DNA from: Variovorax paradoxus
GTDB lineage: Bacteria; Pseudomonadota; Gammaproteobacteria; Burkholderiales; Burkholderiaceae_C
Direction: 5' to 3'
Assembly: GCF_902712855.1 (NCBI RefSeq)
Contig: NZ_LR743507.1
Coordinates: 4,388,001 to 4,452,000 of the forward strand
DNA length: 64,000 bases
Shown: positions 22,252-30,240 of the stretch, piece by piece
Numbering within the stretch: the first letter of the stretch is position 1
How the letters are laid out: each line of letters starts with the position of its first letter
Notes under the pieces: generated by a model
What the model was told of the DNA's origin: nothing
The model's database searches: none
What the model saw: only the letters and a program-made list of their open reading frames with translations
Program-made: the position numbers and the translations under genes

Positions 22252-24909
22252 ATGAAAAAAGTCGAATCAGATCAAGCTGTTGGCGGCGCCCTGAATTCCG
22301 CCCACACGCCGATGATGGCGCAATACCTCGGCCTGAAGGCCAACCATCCGGACACCCTGCTGTTCTACCGGATGGGCGATTTCTACGAACTGTTCTGGGC
22401 CGACGCCGAAAAGGCCGCGCGGCTGCTCGACATCACGCTCACGCAGCGCGGCCAGTCGGCCGGCCAGCCGGTGGTGATGTGCGGCGTGCCTTTTCATGCG
22501 GTCGATACCTACCTGGCCCGGCTCATCAAGCTGGGCGAGTCGGTCGCCATCTGCGAACAGGTGGGCGAGGTCGGCGCGAGCAAGGGGCCGGTCGAGCGCA
22601 AGGTGGTGCGCGTGGTCACGCCCGGCACCCTGACCGACTCCGAACTGCTCAACGACAAGAGCGAATCGCTGCTGCTCGCGGTGCACGCGGGCGCGCGCAA
22701 TTTCTGCGGCCTGGCCTGGCTCAGCGTGACCGGCGCCGAGCTGCGGCTGGCCGAGTGCCCCGCCGATGCGCTGGAAGCCTGGATCGCCCGCATCGCGCCG
22801 AGCGAACTGCTCTACAGCGCCGAGGTCACGCCCGCCTTCGAGCAGCGCCTGAAGGCCGCGCGCAGCGCCACGCCGTTCACGCTGTCGATCCGGCCCGCGT
22901 GGCAGTTCGACGGCGGACTGGGCGAGCGCAAGCTCAGCGAGCAGATGGGCAGCAACAGCCTCGCCGCTTGGAACGCCGAGTCGCTGGCCAACGCCCATGC
23001 CGCCGCCGCCGCCCTGCTGGGCTATGCCGAGCACACACAAGGCCGGGCGCTGTCGCACGTGCAGCGCCTGTCGGTGGAGCGCGACGGCGACCTGATCGAG
23101 CTGCCGCCCACCACGCGGCGCAACCTCGAGCTGGTGCAGACGCTGCGCGGCGAAGAGTCGCCCACCATGTTCTCGCTGCTCGACACCTGCATGACGGGCA
23201 TGGGCAGCCGCCTGCTCAAGCGCTGGCTGCTGTCGCCGCGGCGCGACCGCAGCGAGGCGCAGGCGCGGCTCGAAGCCATCGGCGCGCTGCAGGCCACGGT
23301 GCTCGGCGGCACCGCCGCGCCCTGGCGCACGCTGCGCGAGCAACTGAAGAACACGAGCGACGTGGAACGCATTGCCGCGCGCATCGCGCTGCGCCAGGTG
23401 CGTCCGCGCGAACTGCTGGCGCTGCGGCTGGCGCTATCGAAAGCAGAGCAGCTCGCACCCGCGCTCCCTGGGGGCGCCGCGCTGCTGGCGCGCATAGCCG
23501 AGCGCCTGGCGCCACCGCCCGGCTGCGCCGACCTGCTGGTGAGCGCCATCAAGCCCGACCCGTCGGCGCTGGTGCGCGACGGCGGCGTGATCGCCACCGG
23601 GCACGACGCCGAGCTCGACGAGCTGCGCGCCATCAGCGACAACTGCGACGACTTCCTGCTGCAGCTCGAGGTGAGCGAGCGCGAGCGCACCGGCATCAGC
23701 AACCTGCGGGTGCAGTTCAACCGGGTGCACGGCTTCTACATCGAGGTGACGCAGAGCGCGCTCTCCAAGGTGCCCGACAACTACCGCCGCCGCCAGACGC
23801 TGAAGAACGCCGAGCGCTTCATCACGCCCGAGCTGAAGGCGTTCGAAGACAAGGCGTTGAGCGCGCAGGACCGCGCACTGGCGCGCGAGAAATGGCTGTA
23901 CGAGCAGCTGCTCGACGCGCTGCAGCCCTCGGTGGCCGCGCTGACACAGCTGGCCGGCGGCATCGCCACGCTCGACGCGCTGTGTGCGCTGGCCGAGCGC
24001 TCGCACACGCTGCACTGGCGCGCACCCAGCTTCGTGTCTCACCCGTGCATCGAGATCTCGCAGGGCCGCCACCCGGTGGTGGAAGCGCGGCTGGCCGAGA
24101 AGTCGTCCGGCGGCTTCATCGCCAACGACACGCAACTCGGGCCCCAGCAGCGCATGCAGGTCATCACCGGCCCCAACATGGGCGGCAAGTCGACGTACAT
24201 GCGGCAGGTGGCCATCATTGTCCTGCTGGCTTCCATCGGTTCGCACGTGCCCGCGGCGGCCTGCCGGCTGGGTCCGATCGACGCGATCCACACCCGCATC
24301 GGCGCGGCCGACGACCTGGCCAATGCGCAGTCGACCTTCATGCTCGAGATGACCGAGGCCGCGCAGATCCTGCACAGCGCCACGGCCCAGTCGCTGGTGC
24401 TGATGGACGAGATCGGCCGCGGCACCAGCACCTTCGACGGGCTGGCGCTGGCCGCGGGCATCGCAGCCCAGCTGCACGACCGCAGCAAGGCCTTCACGCT
24501 CTTCGCCACGCACTACTTCGAGCTGACCGAGTTCCCGGCCACGCACCACGGCGCGGTGAACATGCACGTGAGCGCCACCGAGGCGGGCCGCGACATCGTG
24601 TTCCTGCACGAGATGCAGCCCGGCCCGGCCAGCAAGAGCTACGGCATCCAGGTGGCGCGCCTCGCGGGCATGCCCGCGGCGGTGGTCAACCATGCACGCC
24701 AGGCGCTGGAGGCGCTCGAGTCGCAGCATGCGCAGACACGTGCCCAGGTCGACCTGTTCGCACCGCCTCCAGTGGCCGAGACCCCCATGGCCAGCGCCGT
24801 AGAATCCGCGCTGGCTGCACTCGATCCGGACGCCATGAGCCCGCGCGAGGCGCTCGACGCCTTGTACGCCCTTCAAAAATTGAACAAACGCGAACAGGCC
24901 GCCGGCTGA
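22252..24909 (+). CDS. mutS: DNA mismatch repair protein MutS
   Basis: 885 residues. The mismatch-reading domain has the Phe-x-Glu element in YRMGDFYELF. The ATPase domain has Walker A GPNMGGKST starting near residue 640, Walker B VLMDEIGRGTST and the HYFELTEF signature. It binds mispaired bases and starts repair with MutL. The start at 22,252 (MKKVESDQAVGG) is preferred but has a weak ribosome site; an internal ATG at 22,312 also keeps the domain intact. The gene is complete and undamaged despite the adjacent prophage. Confidence 0.97.
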   Translation: MKKVESDQAVGGALNSAHTPMMAQYLGLKANHPDTLLFYRMGDFYELFWADAEKAARLLDITLTQRGQSAGQPVVMCGVPFHAVDTYLARLIKLGESVAICEQVGEVGASKGPVERKVVRVVTPGTLTDSELLNDKSESLLLAVHAGARNFCGLAWLSVTGAELRLAECPADALEAWIARIAPSELLYSAEVTPAFEQRLKAARSATPFTLSIRPAWQFDGGLGERKLSEQMGSNSLAAWNAESLANAHAAAAALLGYAEHTQGRALSHVQRLSVERDGDLIELPPTTRRNLELVQTLRGEESPTMFSLLDTCMTGMGSRLLKRWLLSPRRDRSEAQARLEAIGALQATVLGGTAAPWRTLREQLKNTSDVERIAARIALRQVRPRELLALRLALSKAEQLAPALPGGAALLARIAERLAPPPGCADLLVSAIKPDPSALVRDGGVIATGHDAELDELRAISDNCDDFLLQLEVSERERTGISNLRVQFNRVHGFYIEVTQSALSKVPDNYRRRQTLKNAERFITPELKAFEDKALSAQDRALAREKWLYEQLLDALQPSVAALTQLAGGIATLDALCALAERSHTLHWRAPSFVSHPCIEISQGRHPVVEARLAEKSSGGFIANDTQLGPQQRMQVITGPNMGGKSTYMRQVAIIVLLASIGSHVPAAACRLGPIDAIHTRIGAADDLANAQSTFMLEMTEAAQILHSATAQSLVLMDEIGRGTSTFDGLALAAGIAAQLHDRSKAFTLFATHYFELTEFPATHHGAVNMHVSATEAGRDIVFLHEMQPGPASKSYGIQVARLAGMPAAVVNHARQALEALESQHAQTRAQVDLFAPPPVAETPMASAVESALAALDPDAMSPREALDALYALQKLNKREQAAG

Positions 24910-24937
24910 GCAGGCACTGTTCATGCGAGATGAACTC

Positions 24938-25777
24938 ATGACTTACTGCGTAGGCATCAAACTCAACGCCGGCCTGGTGTTCCTGTCCGACTCGCGCACC
25001 AATGCGGGCGTGGACCACATCAGCACCTTCCGCAAGATGATCGTCTACGAGCAGCCGGGCGACCGCGTGATGGTGCTGCTGTCCGCAGGCAACCTGAGCA
25101 TCTCGCAGTCGGTGCGCGAGATCCTGCAGATCGAGGAACTGCGCGAGACCCGCGAGGATGGCTCCCAGGGCGACCCGATCACCATCTGGAACGCCAGAAG
25201 CATGTTCGACGCCGCCCGCGTGCTGGGCTCGGCCGTGCGCCACGTTTACGACCGCGACGCCGAGGCGCTCAAGCATGCGGGGCTGGACTTCAACGTGTCC
25301 TTCATCTTCGGCGGGCAGGTCAAGGGCGAGGGCATGCGCCTGTTCCTGGTCTACGCCGCGGGCAACTTCATCGAGGCCACCACCGAGACGCCCTACTTCC
25401 AGGTCGGCGAGTCGAAGTACGGCAAGCCGGTTCTCGACCGCGTGCTCACGCCCGAGACCCCGCTGGACGAGGCCGCCAAGTGCGCGCTGGTGTCGATGGA
25501 CTCGACCATGAAGTCGAACCTCTCGGTCGGCCTGCCGCTCGACCTGGTGGTGTACGAGGCCAACAAGCTCGAGACCGACCGCGTGATCTGCATCGATGCC
25601 GACAACCCCTACTACCGGATGATGCACAACAGCTGGGGCCAGAAGCTGCGCGAGGTGTTCGACAGCATCGAGGACCCGGTATGGGACGACAGCCATACCG
25701 AGCATCCCCTGAAGATGCCCGCCACGCGCCACGGGGCGCTGCGCAAGATTTCCACCCCGTACGAAAAGCTCATCTGA
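24938..25777 (+). CDS. Anbu-type proteasome-like hydrolase
   Basis: 279 residues from ATG 24,938. The start MTYCVGIKLNAGLVFLSDSRTNAG would expose Thr as the N-terminal nucleophile after Met removal. Asp in SDSR and Lys in FRKMIVY match the Thr/Asp/Lys centre of the Ntn-hydrolase fold, and the full pattern is that of Anbu (COG3484), a proteasome beta-subunit relative. Anbu is usually found with ATP-grasp, alpha-E and transglutaminase-like genes. None is adjacent here; its neighbours are mutS and an alpha/beta hydrolase. It begins 28 bases after mutS stops and is probably co-transcribed. Confidence 0.88.
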   Translation: MTYCVGIKLNAGLVFLSDSRTNAGVDHISTFRKMIVYEQPGDRVMVLLSAGNLSISQSVREILQIEELRETREDGSQGDPITIWNARSMFDAARVLGSAVRHVYDRDAEALKHAGLDFNVSFIFGGQVKGEGMRLFLVYAAGNFIEATTETPYFQVGESKYGKPVLDRVLTPETPLDEAAKCALVSMDSTMKSNLSVGLPLDLVVYEANKLETDRVICIDADNPYYRMMHNSWGQKLREVFDSIEDPVWDDSHTEHPLKMPATRHGALRKISTPYEKLI

Positions 25778-25782
25778 ATCCC

Positions 25783-26583
25783 GTGCCTCCCGTCGTTTTC
25801 TCGCACGGCAACAGCTTTCCTGCCAGCACCTACCGCGTCGTTCTCGACAGCCTGCGCAACCGTGGCTTCGAGGTCGACGCCATCGAGAAGTTCGGGCACG
25901 ACCCGAAGTACCCCGTCACCGACAACTGGCCGCACCTGGTGCAGCAGCTGGCCGACTTCGCCAAGGCGCGCGCCGACCGCGCGGGCGCCCCGGTGTTCCT
26001 GGTCGGCCATTCGCTGGGCGGCTTCCTGAGCCTGATGTGCGCGGCGCGGCACCCCGAACTCGCGCGCGGCGTGGTGCTGATCGATTCGCCCATCCTCGGC
26101 GGCTGGCGGGCGAACACGCTCAACATGGTGAAGCGCACGCCGCTCATGAAGAGCATCTCGCCCGGCGCCATCAGCCGCAAGCGTCGCAACAGCTGGGAGC
26201 ACCGCGAGGCGGTGTTCGAGCACTTCCGCAGCAAGAAGGCGTTCGCGAAGTGGGACGAGCAGGTGCTGCACGACTACATCGACCACGGCACCTTCGACAC
26301 GGACGACACCCGCGCGCTGAGCTTCGACCGCGACGTGGAAACCGCCATCTACAACACCCTGCCCCACAACCTCGGCGCACTGCTGCGCGCGCATCCGCTC
26401 AAGTGCAAGGCCGCGTTCATCGGCGGGCGCCAGTCGGCCGAGATGAAGCGCGTGGGCATGGCGATGACGCAGATCGTCACCAAGGGGCGCATCACGATGA
26501 TGGACGGCACCCACCTGTTCCCGATGGAAAAGCCGCTGGCGACCGCGGCGGCGGTGGAAGCGGCGCTGCGCAACCTGATGTGA
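25783..26583 (+). CDS. Alpha/beta hydrolase
   Basis: GTG start five bases after the Anbu gene; 266 residues beginning VPPVVFSHGNSFPAS. The nucleophile elbow GHSLGG is clear, an oxyanion HGNSF is near the start, the acid is probably in the TFDTD region or later, and MDGTHLF supplies the final histidine. It is a soluble serine hydrolase of unknown substrate. It shares a transcript with the Anbu gene by spacing. Confidence 0.85.
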   Translation: MPPVVFSHGNSFPASTYRVVLDSLRNRGFEVDAIEKFGHDPKYPVTDNWPHLVQQLADFAKARADRAGAPVFLVGHSLGGFLSLMCAARHPELARGVVLIDSPILGGWRANTLNMVKRTPLMKSISPGAISRKRRNSWEHREAVFEHFRSKKAFAKWDEQVLHDYIDHGTFDTDDTRALSFDRDVETAIYNTLPHNLGALLRAHPLKCKAAFIGGRQSAEMKRVGMAMTQIVTKGRITMMDGTHLFPMEKPLATAAAVEAALRNLM

Positions 26584-26637
26584 GGGGCGGCGGCCGGGCC
26601 GCCACCCATCACTCACTTCATTTCAGCCCGCGTCGCC

Positions 26638-28110
26638 TCACTTGCTCGCGACGTGCACCCCGGGCCGCTCGCCCGCGTTCCACTTGCCGTCCAGTGCCCG
26701 CTCGATCTGCGCGGCCAGCTGCAGCAGCAAGCCGTCGTTCGCCTGCGCCGCCTGCGCCTGGATGCCCAGCGGCATGCCGTTCTCCTGCTTCGCCATCGGC
26801 AGCGAGATGCCCGGCAGGCCGCACAGGTTGGCCAGCGGCGTATACGCGAAGTTCTGCCAGAGGTTGGCGAACCAGTCGTGGACCGAGGGGTTGGTGCTGG
26901 TCGTGAGGTACTCGCTGGTGCCCACCCTGGGCGTCGGCAGCGCGGTGATGGGCGTGAGGATGATGTCCCACTGCTGGAAGAAGTTGCCGAAGGCGCGCGA
27001 AGTGGTGTTGAACACCGCCTGCATCTTCGAGCGCTCGGTGTAAGAGGTGTGCAGGCCGGCTTCCCAGATCTTGATGTTGATCGGCTCCAGCAGCTCGACT
27101 GGCGGCCGCTCCAGCCCGAGGCGGTGCAGGTGCCCGTCGATGACCTGTGCGAAGTTGCTGATGTAGCAGGTGGTCTGGGCGGCGAAGGCCGTTTGGAAGT
27201 CAACCTCGGGCAGCTTCCACTCCACGTGATGGCCCAGCCCCTCGAGGAACCTGCCCACGCGCTCCAGTTCGGCCACGAAATGCGGCGTGGCGCGGAAGTC
27301 CCCCCACTCGTGCGACAGCGCGATGCGCAGTCGGCCCGGGTCCTTGCGCAGGAGTTGGCTGTACGGCTCGGCCGGCGACCAGAACGGCATGAATTCGCCC
27401 GGCGCGCCGCCACGGCAATGGTCGACGAAGGCCGCGGTGTCGCGCACGGTGCGGCTGTGGCAGCCCTGGATCGACACCAGCCCCGACAGGTCAGACAGCC
27501 CCGGCGCCAGCGAGAACACGCCGCGCGACACCTTCAGGCCGATGTTGCCGTTCACGCCGGCCGGAATGCGGATGGAGCCGCCGCCGTCGGTGGCATGCGA
27601 CAGCGGCAGCACGCCCGCCGCCACGATGGCGGCCGTGCCGGCCGACGAACCGCAGGTGGTGTAGTCGAGGTCCCAGGGGTTGCGCGTGACGTTGAACGCG
27701 TTCTCCACCGAACTGCACACGCCGAACTCGGGCGTGGTGCTGCGGCCCACGATGTTCAGGCCGGCCTTGCGCAGCTGCTGCGTGAGAAAGCTGTCGGCCG
27801 CCGGGCGTTCGCCCTGCATCATCGCGGAGCCGAACTCCTGCAGGCGGCCCTTGAGCGTGGGGCCCAGGTCCTTCATCAGGTACGGCAGGCCGGCGAAGAC
27901 GCCCTCGGGGTTCATGCCGTCCTTCAGCGGGTCGGCCACGACGTCGTCGAACACCTCGACCACGGCGTCGAGCTGCGGGTTGACCTTGGCAATGCCCGCG
28001 GCGGCCTGCGCGGCCAGCTCGGCGGCCGACACATCGCCCTTGCGGACCCGCTCGGCCAGCCCGATGCCGTCGTGCGCGGCCCATTCTTCCCAACTCATTG
28101 CGAGCGTCAT
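26638..28110 (-). CDS. Amidase (amidase signature family)
   Basis: 490 residues from ATG 28,110 (MTLAMSWEEWAAHDGIGLAE), with GGAA eight bases before the start. The Ser-Ser-Lys centre is visible: Lys in PYLMKDLG, first Ser in CGSSAGTAA and nucleophile in DGGGSIRIPAG. It hydrolyses a carboxamide to acid and ammonia; the substrate cannot be told, and aryl- or aliphatic amides are likely. It is convergent to the hydrolase gene and divergent from the YciI gene. No signal peptide is present, so it is cytoplasmic. Confidence 0.9.
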   Translation of the reverse strand: MTLAMSWEEWAAHDGIGLAERVRKGDVSAAELAAQAAAGIAKVNPQLDAVVEVFDDVVADPLKDGMNPEGVFAGLPYLMKDLGPTLKGRLQEFGSAMMQGERPAADSFLTQQLRKAGLNIVGRSTTPEFGVCSSVENAFNVTRNPWDLDYTTCGSSAGTAAIVAAGVLPLSHATDGGGSIRIPAGVNGNIGLKVSRGVFSLAPGLSDLSGLVSIQGCHSRTVRDTAAFVDHCRGGAPGEFMPFWSPAEPYSQLLRKDPGRLRIALSHEWGDFRATPHFVAELERVGRFLEGLGHHVEWKLPEVDFQTAFAAQTTCYISNFAQVIDGHLHRLGLERPPVELLEPINIKIWEAGLHTSYTERSKMQAVFNTTSRAFGNFFQQWDIILTPITALPTPRVGTSEYLTTSTNPSVHDWFANLWQNFAYTPLANLCGLPGISLPMAKQENGMPLGIQAQAAQANDGLLLQLAAQIERALDGKWNAGERPGVHVASK

Positions 28111-28282
28111 CTGGCGCGTTCCATTTCTTTGAAGGACATTTAGAAAACTGCGCAGCCGATTTTGCCGAGCGTGCCGGACAGCCGCATACTCGTTCGTGCT
28201 TGGGCGAGCGCATTCGTGGGACAAGCGACCACCGCACTGCGCCGCCGCCTCCCGCCGGCCTGCGAACCTTCGAAGGAAGACC

Positions 28283-28663
28283 ATGCTCTACGCGATCCTC
28301 ATCCACGGTTCCGAAGCTGCGATGGCAGCAGCGGACCCCGACGCCGAAGAAGACCTGCTCGAGCGCGAGACCGACCTGCGCGAGGACCTGCAGGCGCAGG
28401 GCCGGCTGGGCGCGGTGCTGCACCTGATGCCCGACGCGGCGATCACGGTGCGCCATGCGGGCGACCTGCATCCGCAGGTCACGACCGAACCGTTCGCCGA
28501 GACGCGCGAGCAGCTGATGGGCCTCTACGTGGTCGATTGCGAGTCGGCCGAGGAGGCCACGCATCTCGCGCACCGGCTGGCCTTCGACACCGGCATCTTC
28601 GAGATCCGGCCCGTGACCTGGTACGACCCGGGCGTGCTGCCGGCCCGGGTGCCGCAGGTCTGA
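28283..28663 (+). CDS. YciI family protein
   Basis: 126 residues (MLYAILIHGSEAAMAAADPD) after a GAAGGAAG ribosome site. The pattern of a short ferredoxin-like fold with TTEPFAETREQLMGLYVVDCESAEEA is typical of YCII/DGPF-related proteins often found near ECF sigma factors, although none is adjacent here. It contains the FEIRPVTWY ending common in this family. Function is unknown in general. Confidence 0.85.
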   Translation: MLYAILIHGSEAAMAAADPDAEEDLLERETDLREDLQAQGRLGAVLHLMPDAAITVRHAGDLHPQVTTEPFAETREQLMGLYVVDCESAEEATHLAHRLAFDTGIFEIRPVTWYDPGVLPARVPQV

Positions 28664-28730
28664 CGGCTTGCCGCGGCCGGGAAGGCCTGCTCCCTAGAAT
28701 CCCGCGGGATCGCCTTCTCCCCTGCCCCGC

Positions 28731-29350
28731 ATGCCGACCGAACACCTGTCCCAGCCCACCTTCGCCCTCGCCGACGCGCTGATCGTCGATCCTTTCTATC
28801 TCGCGATTTCCGCCGACTTCGCGCACGACATGCCGCAGCGCAAGGCGGTGCTGGCCGCGTACTTCGCCTATTCGCTGGGCGAGGCCGAGCGCACCGGCCG
28901 CTGCCTGCTGCCGGAAGACCCCGCGCTGGGCGCCGCGGCGTGGCTGCTGCCGCGCGCGGACCCGGTCGATGCCGCCGAGTCGGCGGCGAAGAACGAGTTC
29001 TTGGCGGCGACGCTCGGGCCGCTGGGCCACGCCAACTACCACCGCATCGTCGCGTTCATGGCGCAGCGCGCACCGGCGGTGGTGCCGGCGGACGCGTGGT
29101 ACCTGTCGATCCTCGCCATCTCGCCCGCCGCGCAAGGCCGCGGGCTGGGCACGCGGCTGCTGGCGCCGACGCTCGCCGAGGCCGATGCAGCCGGCGTGCC
29201 CTGCTTCCTGGAAACCTTCACGCCGCCCAGCGTGCGCTTCTACGAGCGGCTGGGCTTCCGCCGCGAAGCCGCGCACCGCGAGCCGGTCGGCGGTTCGAGT
29301 ACCTCATCATGTGCCGCCCGCCCTCTGCACCCGTGCCGGCCACGGACTGA
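28731..29350 (+). CDS. GNAT family N-acetyltransferase with a frameshift near its 3' end
   Basis: The GNAT core is clear: WYLSILAISPAAQGRGLGTRLL is the acetyl-CoA loop, then CFLETFTPPSVRFYERLGFRR. After EPVGG the frame shifts: a continuation FEYLIMCRPPSAPVPATD, expected for the family C-terminus, is found in another frame and ends at 29,350. As written, the original frame instead reads on to 29,441 with unrelated sequence. One missing base around 29,290-29,296 would explain it. This is either a real pseudogene-like lesion, which would only change the tail, or a sequencing error. Confidence 0.8.
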
Positions 29351-29487
29351 ACCGCAGGCCCGGCGCCCGGTCTCAACCCGCCCCGGGAAGAGCCGGGGAT
29401 ACAACCGGCAATGTTTGGCAACAATCCCTGAAAATATGTAGATTCGTCCTGGCCCCGGCCTTCCTCATCGGCCGACAACTCCGCTCC

Positions 29488-30240
29488 ATGTCCTCTTCCC
29501 TGATCGAAGGCGCCGAGCCCGTCCTGCTTTCTCCCGCACTCATCGTCGAGGACGATCCGGCGATGCAGGAGCGGCTGCGCCATGTGCTGTCCACACTCGG
29601 CTGCGGAGAGGATCGCATCGCAGTGACCAACAGCGTGGCGGGCGCGCAGCACCTGCTCGGCGAGCGCGCCTACGGCGTGATGCTGGTGGACATCGGCCTG
29701 CCCGACGGCAGCGGCGTGGAACTCATCGGCTGGATGCAGACGCACCATCCGCGCGTGCCGGCGGTGGTCATCTCGGCCTGGCGCACGGAGGAGATCATCT
29801 TCGCGGCGCTGCGCGCGGGCGCCATCGGCTACCTGCTGAAGGAACGCGACGACCTGGAGCTGAGCATCGCGTTGCGCAGCATCGAGCAAGGCGGCGCGCC
29901 GATCGACCCGACCATCGCGCGGCGCATCCTGGCCTGGCTGGCGACCACGCAGACGCAGGCCGCCGCGCCGCAGCCAGCGGAAGAAACCGCGCCAGGGACC
30001 GAAGCGGCAACCGACGAAGCCGACGCCCGGCAAACCGCCCTGCCCAACGCGTTGACGCGGCGCGAAAACAGGATCCTCGAGCTCGTCTCGCAGGGGCTCA
30101 GCAACCGCGAGATGGCCGAGTCGCTGTCGATCTCCAGACTGACCGTGGAATGCCATACCAAGAACATCTACCGCAAGCTGGCCGTCAACTCGCGCACCGA
30201 GGCCGTCTTCCAGGCGCGGCGGCACGGCTTGCTGCGCTGA
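29488..30240 (+). CDS. NarL/LuxR-type response regulator
   Basis: 250 residues (MSSSLIEGAEPVLLSPALIVEDDPAMQERL). The receiver domain carries Asp68 in VMLVDIGLPDG, the Thr/Ser and Lys of VISAWRTEE and LLKERDD. After a Pro/Ala/Glu-rich linker comes a LuxR-type helix-turn-helix (TRRENRILELVSQGLSNREMAESLSISRLT). It is phosphorylated by the next gene's kinase, whose start lies inside its 3' end. The target genes are not visible here. Confidence 0.92.
   Translation: MSSSLIEGAEPVLLSPALIVEDDPAMQERLRHVLSTLGCGEDRIAVTNSVAGAQHLLGERAYGVMLVDIGLPDGSGVELIGWMQTHHPRVPAVVISAWRTEEIIFAALRAGAIGYLLKERDDLELSIALRSIEQGGAPIDPTIARRILAWLATTQTQAAAPQPAEETAPGTEAATDEADARQTALPNALTRRENRILELVSQGLSNREMAESLSISRLTVECHTKNIYRKLAVNSRTEAVFQARRHGLLR

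Noticed and set aside
22267..24939. Long minus-strand open frames opposite mutS
   Set aside because: GC-rich codon bias in mutS leaves the antisense frames open. Their sequences are rich in His/Arg/Ala with no domain, and MutS on the plus strand is certain.
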